Shown one piece after another: positions 11,527 to 20,894 of a DNA stretch of 64,000 bases; positions within the stretch are counted from its first letter, which is position 1; each line of letters opens with the position of its first letter. A model generated the notes under the pieces. That model was not told where the DNA came from, made no database searches, and saw nothing but the letters and a program-made list of their open reading frames with translations. A program made the position numbers and the translations under genes. The stretch is taken from contig NZ_FOQL01000001.1 of the NCBI RefSeq assembly GCF_900113745.1, forward strand, positions 1,860,001 through 1,924,000, read 5' to 3'. The DNA is from Pseudomonas guineae. GTDB lineage: Bacteria; Pseudomonadota; Gammaproteobacteria; Pseudomonadales; Pseudomonadaceae.

Positions 11527-11757
11527 TTAGCCATTTTTCTGATAGATGATTTTTTGGGTGCCGCCGTCGCAGCTGCCGACCACCATGCTGGGGTCTTGGG
11601 CGTCTTCGTTGGGCACGATTTCCAAGGTGTAGCTGGCCACGCCGGCGGCCTGGATTTTTACTTCAATCTCCGCGCGTAACTCTTCGCAGTCTTTAGGTGC
11701 AGCCAGCAGGCTGCTGCTGAGCAGGCCAAGCAGTATGGCCAGGGTGACTTTGTTCAT
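11527..11757 (-). CDS. Small secreted DUF1161 protein
   Basis: This is a 76-aa precursor with a signal peptide (MNKVTLAILLGLLSSSLLAA) and a short mature part with two cysteines (KDCEELR, VGSCDGGTQ) likely joined by a disulfide in the periplasm. The pattern fits the DUF1161 family of unknown function. The ATG at 11757 has AAGGAG about 7 nt upstream. It lies 46 bp after the aminopeptidase gene on the same strand, so the two probably form an operon. Confidence 0.82.
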   Translation of the reverse strand: MNKVTLAILLGLLSSSLLAAPKDCEELRAEIEVKIQAAGVASYTLEIVPNEDAQDPSMVVGSCDGGTQKIIYQKNG

Positions 11758-11803
11758 TGCATTGCTCCTTTTGCGCGAACACGGTTTACAGCTCTTGGAC
11801 TGA

Positions 11804-12874
11804 CTATTGGCTAGGCAAGTTCTGCGCATCTGCAGATAGTTCGGCTAGGGCCTTATGCCGCTGGGCTGGCGGCAGCTTACCCAGCACCGCAACGCGCTGA
11901 TAGAAGTGTGGCCAGTCGTGGCCGGCTTGTGCAAAGAGTGCCGCGAAGGCCGGCACCCACCGATCATAAAGACCGAAAGGCAACAGCTTGGCGTTGTTCA
12001 GTGGTGCATTGATCCAGTTGTCGTAGAAGCCTGCACCGTTCCACTTCCGCTCCTGCAGCGTGCGGTATTCGGCGCGCAGGCGGGCGAACTCCGCCTGTTT
12101 GCCGATGCGCATCTGCGCCGGCGCTAAGTTACTGTCGTAGAGCAGCTGCAAGCGCGCCCGGCTAGCCAATACCAGGGCGACGAATTGCTCGCGTTGCGCA
12201 TTGCCTAGCGCGTCGTTGGGCGACAGGCCGTGCGCGGTGAGCCATTGGCGCAGGCCTTCGCGCTCGACAAAGCTGGCGAAGGATTCATTGAATGCGGTGT
12301 CGTCGGCCACATACAACTGTTGGTGCGCCAGTTCGTGGAAGATCACCGCCACCAGGCGTTCATCACTCCAGCGCAACATGCTGTTGAGAATAGGGTCATC
12401 GAACCAGCCCAGGGTGGAGTAGGCCTCAACGCCGCCCAGGTAGGTATCCAGCCCCTCCTGCTTCAGCAGTGCCGCCGCCCCGCGCGCGCGGCTCTGGCTG
12501 TAGTAGCCGCGATAGGCCACGCAGCCGGCGATAGGGAAACAGTGCAGCTTAGGCGCGAGAGAAAATTCCTCGGTGGCAAACACATTCCATACCACGTAGG
12601 GCCGCTGGATATCGGCATACAGGCGATAGCTCTGGTTGTCTGGCAGACCCAGGTGCGCGCTGGCAAAGTCGCGGGCTCGTTGCGCCAGTGCCAGGCGCTG
12701 CTTGAGTCCAGGGTCGACCGTCGGCCTATTCAGCAGCTCAGCAATGGGCTCGCGGGCCTTTAACAGTTGCAGTTGTCCGCGGGCCAGGTGGCTGTAGTAA
12801 TCCAGGCTGCTGCAACCGCTCAGCAGCGCCGCGGCTACTAGCGGAACCCAGCGCCAGCGTAGAGCGTCGAACAT
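11804..12874 (-). CDS. Putative zinc aminopeptidase lipoprotein
   Basis: This is a 356-aa protein with a lipoprotein signal peptide (lipobox LLSGC near residue 21) and the zinc-protease motif HELAHQ near residue 180. The overall pattern matches the Aminopep family (PF10023) of predicted aminopeptidases, conserved as an uncharacterised lipoprotein in Pseudomonas. It is expected on the periplasmic face of a membrane. It is divergent from the small lipoprotein gene at 12963, and DUF1161 follows. Confidence 0.85.
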   Translation of the reverse strand: MFDALRWRWVPLVAAALLSGCSSLDYYSHLARGQLQLLKAREPIAELLNRPTVDPGLKQRLALAQRARDFASAHLGLPDNQSYRLYADIQRPYVVWNVFATEEFSLAPKLHCFPIAGCVAYRGYYSQSRARGAAALLKQEGLDTYLGGVEAYSTLGWFDDPILNSMLRWSDERLVAVIFHELAHQQLYVADDTAFNESFASFVEREGLRQWLTAHGLSPNDALGNAQREQFVALVLASRARLQLLYDSNLAPAQMRIGKQAEFARLRAEYRTLQERKWNGAGFYDNWINAPLNNAKLLPFGLYDRWVPAFAALFAQAGHDWPHFYQRVAVLGKLPPAQRHKALAELSADAQNLPSQ

Positions 12875-12962
12875 TACGAATTACCCATTAAATGACCGGC
12901 TGCCACGCTACCAGCGCAGGATCGGCGTAGGCTAGCGAACAGTGCAACTGTGGAGGTCTGCC

Positions 12963-13382
12963 ATGCGTTATCTAGGCCTATTGAGTGGTGTGCTGGTGCT
13001 TAGTGCCTGCGCCTCGCCCGTACCATCACCTGACCCTAACCAAGCCTGGGTTGAGCTGCGCAGTCATGCTGGCACCCTACTAATGGCCGATCGTCTCGAT
13101 GGTCAGCGGCTGAACGATGGTCGCTACTTTCAGGTGCCGGACGGTGCCCATGAGTTGCAGGCGCGTTTTCAGTTTGAGGTGAGCAGCGGTGGTGGCCTGG
13201 ATGGTCTCTCTGAGCCGCGGCAGGTGACCTGCGAAATCCGTGTGCGGCATGACAACTTCGTCGCCGGGCAGCGCTACCGGCTAGAGGCCAGGCCCATGCA
13301 GATGAAGGCCCAGGCCTGGCTCTATGATGCGCAGCGCAATGTGCTGGCGCGCGGCAAAGTGCTGCGCTGCGGTACGTTCTGA
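12963..13382 (+). CDS. Small conserved lipoprotein, function unknown
   Basis: This is a 139-aa precursor starting MRYLGLLSGVLVLSAC, with the lipobox LSAC giving a lipidated Cys17. The mature part is soluble and beta-rich in appearance, with a second cysteine pair (VTCEI, LRCGTF). GTGGAGG lies about 8 nt before the ATG. I do not recognise a named family. It is divergent from the aminopeptidase lipoprotein gene and followed by a structured repeat. Confidence 0.75.
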   Translation: MRYLGLLSGVLVLSACASPVPSPDPNQAWVELRSHAGTLLMADRLDGQRLNDGRYFQVPDGAHELQARFQFEVSSGGGLDGLSEPRQVTCEIRVRHDNFVAGQRYRLEARPMQMKAQAWLYDAQRNVLARGKVLRCGTF

Positions 13383-13384
13383 GG

Positions 13385-13505
13385 AACGATCTACTGCGCG
13401 TCGGCTCTGCGGTGTTAAAAACAGGCTCGGAATGCTCATGTACACCAGTACACTCCGCTTCCTTGCCTGTTTTTGCCTTGCAGGGCTCTAGCTCGCTATA
13501 TCGTT
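13385..13505. repeat. Structured dispersed element, copy A
   Basis: This 121-bp intergenic hairpin element has outer arms AACGAT/ATCGTT, a middle stem 13404-13410 against 13480-13486, and an inner stem AAAAACAGGC (13417-13426) / GCCTGTTTTT (13465-13474). The loop carries AATGCTCATGTAC and ACTCCGCTTCCTT. A second copy lies at 18533-18710 with compensatory changes in the stems. It sits between the lipoprotein gene and the convergent osmC-like gene. Confidence 0.8.
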
Positions 13506-13525
13506 AGCAGGTTCTAGATTAGCGA

Positions 13526-13951
13526 TCAGCTATCGAGTACCGCTTCCAGGGTGATCGTGGCGTTCAGTACTTTGGATACGGGGCAGCCATTCTTTGCGGT
13601 TTCAACAGCTTTCTCGAAGGCCGCGCGGTCGGCTCCGGGGATTTTCGCGTGCAAAGACAGGTGCACGGCGGTGATAGCAAAGCCGCCATCCTGTTTGTCG
13701 AGGGTGACCTCGGCGCGGGTGTCGATGCTCTCGGCAGTCATTCCGGCGTCGCCCAGCTCCTTGGACAGGGCCATGGAAAAGCAGCCCGCGTGGGCCGCAC
13801 CGAGCAGCTCTTCGGGGTTGCAACCGGGCTGGTCTTCGAAGCGCGTATTAAAGCCATAAGGCACCTTGTTCAGCGCGCCGCTTTGGGTCGAAATCGTACC
13901 TTTGCCATCCTTGATGCCACCTTGCCAGTGGGCTGATGCTGTCTTCTTCAT
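13526..13951 (-). CDS. osmC: OsmC-family peroxide-resistance protein
   Basis: This is a 141-aa protein of the OsmC/Ohr superfamily, thiol peroxidases that reduce organic hydroperoxides. The two expected cysteines are visible in GAAHAGCFSMAL (about residue 57) and NGCPVSKVLN (about residue 123). The N-terminal sequence and spacing fit the OsmC branch (YhfA and Ohr are related). It is probably cytoplasmic and stress-induced; no operator was identified. It is a single gene, convergent with the lipoprotein gene across the structured repeat. Confidence 0.92.
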   Translation of the reverse strand: MKKTASAHWQGGIKDGKGTISTQSGALNKVPYGFNTRFEDQPGCNPEELLGAAHAGCFSMALSKELGDAGMTAESIDTRAEVTLDKQDGGFAITAVHLSLHAKIPGADRAAFEKAVETAKNGCPVSKVLNATITLEAVLDS

Positions 13952-14022
13952 CGGGCTTCTCCTGTGCGTGGGGTTACAGGGTTGAGAGCAAGCTTGGGCG
14001 GTATAAGTTCGATAAATAAGTC

Positions 14023-15018
14023 TTAGCGTAATTGCGCGACCAACTCGAAGGCATGCAGGCGGTCGGCGAAGTCATACAGGTCACAGGTAAAAATCAGCTC
14101 ATCGGCGCCGGTCTGTTCCAGCAACACCTCCAAGCGCGCGCGAACTTTCTCCGGGCCGCCGATCATCGCCAGGCCCAGGAAACTGCTCACTGCCTCTTCC
14201 TCATGCGGTAGCCACAATCCTTGCATGCTGCTAACCGGCGGTTTCTGCACGAGGCTCTGGCCGCGAATCAGCGCCAGAATGCGCTGATAAGCCGAGGTGG
14301 CCAGGTATTCGGCCTGTTCATCCGTGTCGGCCGCAATCAGCGGCACGCCGAGCATCACGTAAGGTTTGTCGAGTACCGCAGAGGGTTTGAAATGGTTGCG
14401 GTAGACGCGAATTGCTTCATGCATATAGCGCGGTGCGAAGTGCGAGGCGAAGGCATAGGGCAGGCCTTTTTCACCCGCCAATTGGGCGCTGAACAGGCTG
14501 GAGCCGAGTAGCCAGATTGGCACATTAGTGCCCGTGCCAGGCATGGCGATCACTTGTTGATTCGCTGTGCGCGGCCCCAAGTAGCGTTGCAGTTCTTCAA
14601 CATCGGCGGGGAAGTCATCAGCACTGCCAATGCGGTCGCGGCGCAGGGCTTGCGCGGTAAAGTGATCCGCCCCCGGGGCGCGGCCCAGGCCCAGCTCAAT
14701 GCGGCCCGGATAGAGGGTAGCCAGAGTGCCGAACTGCTCGGCAATCACCAGCGGGGCATGGTTGGGCAGCATTACACCGCCTGAACCCAGGCGAATGCTT
14801 GTGGTGCCAGCGGCCAGATAGCCCAGCAGTACCGAGGTGGCCGAGCTGGCAATACCATCCATGTTGTGGTGTTCGGCCACCCAGAAGCGCTCAAACCCCA
14901 GACGTTCGACATGCTGCGCCAGTGCCAGGGAGTTGTGCAGGGCCTGGGCGGCGTTGCCGTCGTCACGAATCGGGACAAGATCAAGGGTGGAGAATTTGCT
15001 CTGTGCGAGTGCGCTCAT
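14023..15018 (-). CDS. Luciferase-like (LLM class) flavin-dependent oxidoreductase
   Basis: This is a 331-aa TIM-barrel flavoprotein of the bacterial luciferase superfamily. The N-terminal LDLVPIRD segment, [38 protein letters not shown] and [12 protein letters not shown] are typical of the LLM family linked to alkanal monooxygenase-like proteins (MsnO8/YhbW type). The substrate is unknown and flavin is presumably supplied by a separate reductase. It is a single gene on the minus strand. Confidence 0.92.
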   Translation of the reverse strand: MSALAQSKFSTLDLVPIRDDGNAAQALHNSLALAQHVERLGFERFWVAEHHNMDGIASSATSVLLGYLAAGTTSIRLGSGGVMLPNHAPLVIAEQFGTLATLYPGRIELGLGRAPGADHFTAQALRRDRIGSADDFPADVEELQRYLGPRTANQQVIAMPGTGTNVPIWLLGSSLFSAQLAGEKGLPYAFASHFAPRYMHEAIRVYRNHFKPSAVLDKPYVMLGVPLIAADTDEQAEYLATSAYQRILALIRGQSLVQKPPVSSMQGLWLPHEEEAVSSFLGLAMIGGPEKVRARLEVLLEQTGADELIFTCDLYDFADRLHAFELVAQLR

Positions 15019-15192
15019 CGGGTTGCCTGTGGGTTATCCGTTTGCACGGCGCAGCAGTGCGCCAATACCTTAGTTAGATAGTGGGGTTTGTTCTGCGGAT
15101 TCCAAGGGCTGGGGGCATTTGTCGAGCGTGAGATACCTATGTGGTGTTGTGCCTGGCCACTGGCTTGCAGTGACCAAGCGGCTCTAAGCTGA

Positions 15193-15408
15193 CTAGCTGT
15201 TGCTCATGCGAAAGCCGATTTTCAGGGTGACCTGATAGTGGCCTACCTTGCCGTCGACGATATGCCCGCGGGTCTCTACGACCTCAAACCAATCCATATT
15301 GCGCACTGATTTGGCGCACTCGGCCAGGGCATTCTCAATGGCATCTTCGATGCTGGTTTTCGAGGAGCCGACGATTTCGATTTTCTTGTAGGTGTGATGA
15401 TCGGACAT
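15193..15408 (-). CDS. Dodecin flavin-binding protein
   Basis: This is a 71-aa dodecin, a small protein that forms hollow dodecamers storing flavins and possibly CoA. The family pattern YKKIEIVGSS (residues 7-16), SIEDAIENAL, the flavin-stacking Trp in MDWFEV, and VGHYQVTLKIGF near the C-terminus are all present. AGGAGAG precedes the ATG. It is a monocistronic gene between the luciferase-like gene and trpI. Confidence 0.95.
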   Translation of the reverse strand: MSDHHTYKKIEIVGSSKTSIEDAIENALAECAKSVRNMDWFEVVETRGHIVDGKVGHYQVTLKIGFRMSNS

Positions 15409-15477
15409 GGGTGCTCTCCTTCTAGTGGTTGCTTGAACGCTAGCTGAGGTACCGGCGGTCTGCCTATTAATGATGGG

Positions 15478-16365
15478 TCAGCGGTCGAGTTCGCAGCGCA
15501 ACCACTCGGCCAAACGTTGAGCGCGCTTGTCCAGGCGACGTGCCGGTACCCACAACGCCAAACGCGCTGCGGTTTCAACAAAGCCCCAAGGCGCTACCAG
15601 TCGACCAGCGGTAAGGTCATCGGCGACCAGTTGCTGCGGCGCAATCGCCACACCCAAGCCAGCGGCGGCCGCTTCCAACAGGTAGTAAAGGTGTTCGAAG
15701 CCCTGGCCGAGTTTCAGTGTCGAGGCGTCCAACGCATTGCTGCCTGCCCAGCTGGGCCAGGCTTGCGGGCGTGAGCTGGTGTGCAGCAGGGGTTCGCTCA
15801 GCAGGGCTGCGGCGGGAGCCTGATGCAGTGCGGCGAAGTGCGCATAACGTGGGCTAAGCACCGGGCCGATGCGTTCGGCAGCCAGCTCGAAGACCTGCAT
15901 ATCCGCTGGCCAGGGCGGCTCGGCGAACCACAGCGTGGCGTCCACACCGCTGCGCCGCGGGTCCAGTTCACCTTCGCTGGCGGACAACTGCAGGCGCAGT
16001 TCCGGTAACTCGCGGTTGAGACGGTCCAGGCGCGGAATAAACCAGCGTGCCAGCAGGCTGCCCGGACAAGCCAGGACAAAGGGCGCATCGGCCTGGCCCT
16101 GCTGCAGCTCGGCGCAGGTGCTGCGCAGGCGGTTGAACACATCACCGCTGACATCGCGCAGGCGAATCCCTGAATCTGTGAGTTTAAGGCCACGACCATC
16201 CTTGCTGAACAGGGCTACACCGAGGTGCTCTTCCAGGACGCGAACCTGGCGGCTGACCGCGCCATGCGTGACATGCAGTTCATCGGCGGCCAGGCTGATG
16301 CTGTTCAGCCGGGCGGCGGCCTCGAAGGCGCGCAGGGCGTTGAGCGGTGGAAGCTGTTGGTTCAT
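15478..16365 (-). CDS. trpI: LysR-type activator of trpBA
   Basis: This is a 295-aa LysR-family regulator. The N-terminal helix-turn-helix is seen in [42 protein letters not shown] (quoted in part: [19 protein letters not shown]). The C-terminal effector domain is of the GcvA/TrpI type. It is divergent from trpB, exactly the TrpI arrangement in Pseudomonas, where it activates trpBA in response to indoleglycerol phosphate. The name rests on this context. Confidence 0.95.
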   Translation of the reverse strand: MNQQLPPLNALRAFEAAARLNSISLAADELHVTHGAVSRQVRVLEEHLGVALFSKDGRGLKLTDSGIRLRDVSGDVFNRLRSTCAELQQGQADAPFVLACPGSLLARWFIPRLDRLNRELPELRLQLSASEGELDPRRSGVDATLWFAEPPWPADMQVFELAAERIGPVLSPRYAHFAALHQAPAAALLSEPLLHTSSRPQAWPSWAGSNALDASTLKLGQGFEHLYYLLEAAAAGLGVAIAPQQLVADDLTAGRLVAPWGFVETAARLALWVPARRLDKRAQRLAEWLRCELDR

Positions 16366-16510
16366 CTGTGAGTTTTCCTGACATGTTGCGGCAATCTTAT
16401 CGCTTTTGTCACACGCGCCACAGCTTTATCCTGTGTGCATTGCAGTAGAAGCAGGGTCATCGAGTTGCCATGCTGACGCCCTACCGCGCCACTTTCTAAA
16501 GGAGAACGCC
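16366..16510. promoter_or_regulatory. Divergent trpI-trpBA control region
   Basis: These 145 bp separate trpI from trpB and must carry both promoters and, by family knowledge, the two TrpI operator sites. I see an A/T-rich stretch around 16390-16405 and an imperfect CACAGCTTTATCCTGTG dyad (16420-16436) that could be part of a LysR site. AAAGGAG about 7 nt before 16511 is the trpB ribosome binding site. Exact operators are not resolved here. Confidence 0.5.
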
Positions 16511-17722
16511 ATGACTTCCTTCCGCGCTGGTCCTGATGCCAACGGCCTGTTTGGCTCGTTCGGCGGCCAATATGTCGCCGAAACCCTGATGCCGCTGATC
16601 CACGACCTAGCGGCTGAATACGAGAAGGCCAAGCTCGACCCTGAATTCGAGAAGGAGCTGGCTTACTTTCAGCGTGATTTTGTCGGCCGTCCAAGCCCAC
16701 TGTACTTCGCAGAACGCCTGACCGAGATGTGCGGCGGCGCGAAGATTTACTTCAAGCGTGAAGAGCTCAACCACACTGGCGCGCACAAGATTAACAACTG
16801 CATCGGCCAGGTGCTGCTGGCTAAGCGCATGGGCAAGAAACGCATCATCGCCGAGACCGGCGCGGGCATGCACGGCGTGGCCACCGCCACCGTGGCGGCG
16901 CGCTTCGGCATGGAGTGCGTGATCTTCATGGGCAGCACGGACATTCATCGCCAGCATGCCAACGTGCTGCGCATGAAGCTGATGGGCGCCACCGTGATAC
17001 CGGTTACTGCGGGCACCGGCACGCTCAAGGATGCGATGAACGAGGCCCTGCGCGACTGGGTAACTAACGTCGACAACACCTTCTACATGATCGGCACCGT
17101 AGCCGGCCCGCACCCATATCCCGCCATGGTGCGCGATTTCCAGTCCGTTATCGGTAAAGAAACCCGAGATCAGATGCTCGCTCAAGAAGGCCGCCTGCCC
17201 GACAGTTTGATTGCCTGCATCGGCGGTGGCTCGAATGCCATCGGCCTGTACCACCCGTTCCTCGATGACAAAGATGTGCAGATCATCGGTGTGGAAGCGG
17301 CTGGCTACGGTATTGAAACTGGCAAGCATGCCGCCAGCTTGAACGGTGGCGTACCGGGCGTACTGCACGGTAACCGTACTTTCCTGCTGCAAGACCATGA
17401 CGGTCAGATCATCGACGCCCATTCGATTTCCGCCGGCCTGGATTATCCCGGCATCGGCCCAGAGCACGCCTGGTTGCATGAAGTCGGTCGCGTTGAGTAC
17501 ACCTCGGTCACCGACGAAGAAGCCATGGCGGCGTTCCACATCTGCTGCCGCCAGGAAGGCATCATTCCGGCGCTCGAAACCGCCCACGCCCTGGCCGAAG
17601 TGTTCAAGCGTGCGCCAAACCTGCCCAAGGATCACCTGATGGTGGTCAACCTGTCAGGTCGCGGCGACAAGGATATGCAAACCATCGTGCACCACATGGA
17701 ACAACAGGAGAAGCATGCATGA
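16511..17722 (+). CDS. trpB: Tryptophan synthase beta subunit
   Basis: TrpB condenses indole with L-serine using PLP. It has 403 residues from the ATG at 16511, which has AAAGGAGA upstream. The PLP lysine lies in [16 protein letters not shown] (about residue 90), the phosphate-binding loop is GGGSNAIG (about 236), and the C-terminal NLSGRGDKD motif is present. It is the first gene of trpBA, overlapping trpA by four bases (ATGA), consistent with equimolar alpha2-beta2 assembly. Confidence 0.98.
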   Translation: MTSFRAGPDANGLFGSFGGQYVAETLMPLIHDLAAEYEKAKLDPEFEKELAYFQRDFVGRPSPLYFAERLTEMCGGAKIYFKREELNHTGAHKINNCIGQVLLAKRMGKKRIIAETGAGMHGVATATVAARFGMECVIFMGSTDIHRQHANVLRMKLMGATVIPVTAGTGTLKDAMNEALRDWVTNVDNTFYMIGTVAGPHPYPAMVRDFQSVIGKETRDQMLAQEGRLPDSLIACIGGGSNAIGLYHPFLDDKDVQIIGVEAAGYGIETGKHAASLNGGVPGVLHGNRTFLLQDHDGQIIDAHSISAGLDYPGIGPEHAWLHEVGRVEYTSVTDEEAMAAFHICCRQEGIIPALETAHALAEVFKRAPNLPKDHLMVVNLSGRGDKDMQTIVHHMEQQEKHA

Positions 17723-18528
17723 GCCGCCTGCAGAGCCGCTTTGCCGAACTGAAAGAGCAAAATCGCGCCGCCTTGGTGACCTTTGTTACCGCCGGCGACC
17801 CGAACTATGACGCTTCCCTGGCCATCCTTAAGGGCCTGCCTGCGGCCGGTGCCGATGTGATTGAGCTGGGTATGCCTTTCACAGATCCAATGGCCGATGG
17901 TCCTGCGATCCAGCTAGCGAACATCCGTGCCCTCGAAGGCAAGCAGGATTTGGCAAAAACCCTGCAAATGGTTCGCGAGTTCCGTGAAGGCGAGCAGGTG
18001 ACGCCGCTGGTGTTGATGGGCTACTTCAATCCGATTCACAAATATGGCGTCGACAAGTTTATCGCTGAAGCCAAAGAGGCTGGTGTTGACGGTTTTATCG
18101 TGGTCGACCTGCCGCCTGAGCATAACGTTGACCTGTGCGATCCGGCTCAAGCGGCGGGTATCGACTTTATCCGCCTGACTACCCCGACTACTGATGACAA
18201 GCGCCTACCGACCGTGCTCAACGGCAGTTCTGGCTTCGTCTATTACGTCTCGGTGGCCGGTGTAACCGGTGCCGGCTCGGCCACGCTGGAGCACGTCGAG
18301 CAAGCCGTGACCCGTCTGCGCCGGCACACCGACCTGCCCCTGTGCATTGGTTTCGGCATTCGTACGCCGGAGCATGCGGCCACCATCGCCCGTCTGGCCG
18401 AAGGCGTAGTCGTCGGCTCGGCGCTGATCGATCAGATCGCTAATGCCACTAGCAGCGAGCAGGCAGTGGAGGGTGTGCTGAGTCTGTGTGCGGCGCTTGC
18501 TGAAGGTGTGCGCGGCGCTCGCGTTTGA
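17719..18528 (+). CDS. trpA: Tryptophan synthase alpha subunit
   Basis: TrpA cleaves indole-3-glycerol phosphate to indole, which is channelled to TrpB. The 269-residue TIM barrel has catalytic Glu in [16 protein letters not shown] (about residue 50) and Asp just after it. The C-terminal phosphate loop [10 protein letters not shown] is also clear. It is coupled to trpB by a four-base overlap and followed by a structured dispersed repeat that probably marks the operon end. Confidence 0.98.
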   Translation: MSRLQSRFAELKEQNRAALVTFVTAGDPNYDASLAILKGLPAAGADVIELGMPFTDPMADGPAIQLANIRALEGKQDLAKTLQMVREFREGEQVTPLVLMGYFNPIHKYGVDKFIAEAKEAGVDGFIVVDLPPEHNVDLCDPAQAAGIDFIRLTTPTTDDKRLPTVLNGSSGFVYYVSVAGVTGAGSATLEHVEQAVTRLRRHTDLPLCIGFGIRTPEHAATIARLAEGVVVGSALIDQIANATSSEQAVEGVLSLCAALAEGVRGARV

Positions 18529-18532
18529 CTCC

Positions 18533-18710
18533 TCGGATCTGCTGCGCGTCGGCGATACTGCGTTAAAAATGGCTTCGGCAAGCCGCTTGCGGCTAGCGCG
18601 CTTTAGCGCGACCCGGAGGGCGAGTGAAGCGAGTAATGCTCATGTACAACTCGTAAACTCCGCTTCCTTGGTCATTTTTGCCTTGTGTCGCCCTAGCTCG
18701 CGAGATCCGA
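18533..18710. repeat. Structured dispersed element, copy B
   Basis: This 178-bp relative of the element at 13385-13505 has outer arms TCGGATCT (18533-18540) / AGATCCGA (18703-18710), a middle stem 18551-18558 against 18685-18692, and an inner stem AAAAATGGCT (18565-18574) / GGTCATTTTT (18670-18679). The loop keeps AATGCTCATGTAC and ACTCCGCTTCCTT. It also has about 60 extra bases holding two small hairpins (AGCCGC/GCGGCT and GCGCG/CGCGC). It occupies most of the trpA-tetR gap; I see no gene in the rest. Confidence 0.8.
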
Positions 18711-18781
18711 AACCGGTGAGAAACTTGCGAGCGGGCCGCTGCTTAGCGTCCAATAGCGCACCCTTGCTTTAGAGTCTCGTC

Positions 18782-19414
18782 ATGTCACGTCTGCCTGTTG
18801 CCCGCAAACCCCGCGCCAGTAGCCAGAGCCGAATCGCCGGCATCCTGGCTGCTGCGCGTGAGTTACTGGCCGAGCATGGCGTTGCCAGTCTGTCGATCTA
18901 CAGCGTGGCCGAGCGCGCGCAGATTCCGCCATCTTCGGTGTATCACTTTTTCGCCAGCGTGCCGGCGTTGCTTGAAGCGCTGACGGCAGATATTCACGCG
19001 GCGTTTCGTGCCTGCCTGCAGGAACCGGTAGAGCATGCCAGCCTGCGCGACTGGCGTGATCTTTCGCGGTTGGTCGAGCAGCGCATGTTGGCGATCTACG
19101 CGGCCGATGCCGCTGCGCGCCAGCTGATTCTGGCGCAGCACGGCCTGGCTGAAGTGACCCAGGCCGATCGCCAGCACGACATCGAGCTGGGCCAGGCCAT
19201 GCGGGTGTTGTTCGACCGCCACTTCCCCTTGCCGCAGCTGCCGGAGGATGTGGACGTGTTCGCCCTGGCCATGGAACTGGGCGACCGCGTTTATGCCCGC
19301 TCAGTGCAATTGCATGGGGCAATCACCCCACGTATGGCCGAGGAAGGCATGCGGGTATTCGATGCCTATCTCGGTTTGTACCTGCCGACCCATTTGCCGA
19401 AGCGTAACTTGTAG
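18782..19414 (+). CDS. TetR-family transcriptional regulator
   Basis: This is a 210-aa protein with an N-terminal TetR DNA-binding domain: ILAAARELLAEHGVASLSIY, then VAERAQIPPSSVYHFFAS (about residues 45-62). The C-terminal ligand domain is divergent and gives no clue to the effector. Its target is unknown; neither neighbour (trpA, argA) is an obvious candidate. The stop codon is embedded in the REP element that follows. Confidence 0.88.
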   Translation: MSRLPVARKPRASSQSRIAGILAAARELLAEHGVASLSIYSVAERAQIPPSSVYHFFASVPALLEALTADIHAAFRACLQEPVEHASLRDWRDLSRLVEQRMLAIYAADAAARQLILAQHGLAEVTQADRQHDIELGQAMRVLFDRHFPLPQLPEDVDVFALAMELGDRVYARSVQLHGAITPRMAEEGMRVFDAYLGLYLPTHLPKRNL

Positions 19415-19485
19415 GAGTGGCTGGCCGGCATTCCGGCTTGCCCGAGATGGCTTAAACCGCTGATCGCGGGCAAGCCTGCTCCTAC
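19411..19485. repeat. REP-type palindrome at the tetR 3' end
   Basis: Outer arms GTAGGAG (19411-19417) and CTCCTAC (19479-19485) with inner arms GGCTTGCCCG (19435-19444) and CGGGCAAGCC (19467-19476) make a nested palindrome of the type abundant in P. putida and P. fluorescens intergenic DNA. It lies between convergent tetR and argA and overlaps the tetR stop codon. Confidence 0.85.
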
Positions 19486-19496
19486 ATCTATTGGTT

Positions 19497-20795
19497 TCAG
19501 AGTGCTTTTTCAAACACCTGTGAGTTGCGCTGGTAGTTGTACAGCGAGGCGCGTGCGGCGGGCAGGCGGTCGACGCTGCTGAGCTCGAAACCGCGCTCGC
19601 GGAACCAGTGGGCGGTGCGGGTAGTGAGCACGAACAGGGTTTTCAGGCCCTGAGCACGGGCGCGTTCCTCGATACGTTCAAGCAATTCGTCGCCGCGACC
19701 ACCATGGCGGTAAGCCGGGTTGACCGCGAGGCAGGCCAGCTCGCCAAAATCCGAGTCGGCAATCTGGTACAGCGCGGCGCAGGCGATGATTAGCCCTTCA
19801 CGCTCGACGATGCTGAATTGCTCTATCTCGCGCTCCAGCACCTCGCGTGAGCGGCGCACCAGCACGCCCTGGTCTTCCAGTGGGGTAATCAGTTCCATCA
19901 GCCCGCCGACATCCTCGATGCTCGCTTCACGCAGTGACTCGAACTGCTCTTGGGCCACCAGGGTACCGTTGCCGGTACGGGTGAACAGCTCGCTGAGCAG
20001 GGCGCCGTCCTCGGTATAACTGACGATGTGGCTGCGCCGTACCCCGGCCTTGCAGGCCTCAGCAGCGGCGTCGAGCAACTCCGCCTGGTAGCTGTTGCCT
20101 AGGCGCTGCAAATGCGCGGGTACCTGTTGTGGACGCAGTTCGCGTACTAACTTTCCGGCGTCGTCGAGCAGGCCGGACTCGGCGCCGAACAGCAGCAGCT
20201 TGTCGGCATCCAGGTCGATGGCGGCGCGCGTGGCAACGTCTTCGCAGGCCAGGTTGAAGATCTCGCCGGTGGGCGAATAACCCAGCGGCGAGAGCAGTAC
20301 GATGCTGCGCTCATCCAGCTGGCGGTTGATGCCCTTGCGGTCGATGCGCCGCACTTCGCCGGTGTGGTGGTAGTCGACGCCATCGACCACGCCAATCGGC
20401 CGCGCGGTGACGAAGTTGCCGCTGGTCACGCGCATACGTGAGCCTTGCATGGGCGAGCGCGCCATGTCCATCGACAGGCGCGCCTCGATGGCGATGCGCA
20501 GTTGGCCGACGGCATCAATCACGCACTCCAGGGTCGGCCCGTCGGTGATCCGCAGGTTGTGCTGATAGCGCGGGGTTAGGCCGCGCTCGCCCAGGCGCAT
20601 CTCGATCTGCGGGCGTGAGCCGTGCACCAGTACCAGACGCACGCCGAGGCTGTGCAGCAGCACCAGGTCGTGAACGATATTGCCGAAATTCGGGTGGGCA
20701 ACCCCTTCGCCCGGCAACATCACCACAAAGGTGCAGTCGCGGTGGGCATTGATATAGGGCGAAGCATGGCGGAGCCAGTTGACGTGGTCGTGCAT
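19497..20795 (-). CDS. argA: Amino-acid N-acetyltransferase (N-acetylglutamate synthase)
   Basis: ArgA makes N-acetylglutamate from glutamate and acetyl-CoA, the first step of arginine synthesis. The 432 residues comprise an N-terminal amino-acid-kinase-like domain (residues about 1-285, with LVLVHGSRPQIE) that senses arginine, and a C-terminal GNAT domain with the acetyl-CoA loop NPAYRHGGRGDELL (about residue 365). It lies about 100 bp downstream of argE on the same strand, so the two may be co-transcribed. The ribosome binding site is weak. Confidence 0.97.
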   Translation of the reverse strand: MHDHVNWLRHASPYINAHRDCTFVVMLPGEGVAHPNFGNIVHDLVLLHSLGVRLVLVHGSRPQIEMRLGERGLTPRYQHNLRITDGPTLECVIDAVGQLRIAIEARLSMDMARSPMQGSRMRVTSGNFVTARPIGVVDGVDYHHTGEVRRIDRKGINRQLDERSIVLLSPLGYSPTGEIFNLACEDVATRAAIDLDADKLLLFGAESGLLDDAGKLVRELRPQQVPAHLQRLGNSYQAELLDAAAEACKAGVRRSHIVSYTEDGALLSELFTRTGNGTLVAQEQFESLREASIEDVGGLMELITPLEDQGVLVRRSREVLEREIEQFSIVEREGLIIACAALYQIADSDFGELACLAVNPAYRHGGRGDELLERIEERARAQGLKTLFVLTTRTAHWFRERGFELSSVDRLPAARASLYNYQRNSQVFEKAL

Positions 20796-20894
20796 TACGT
20801 GAAAAGCCTGTGTCGAGTATGAAACGCATGGATTGGCGCGCGTGCGCCAGACGAGGCAGCCGAGAGCGCTTTTATCGTCGCAGTTGGGGCAGCT

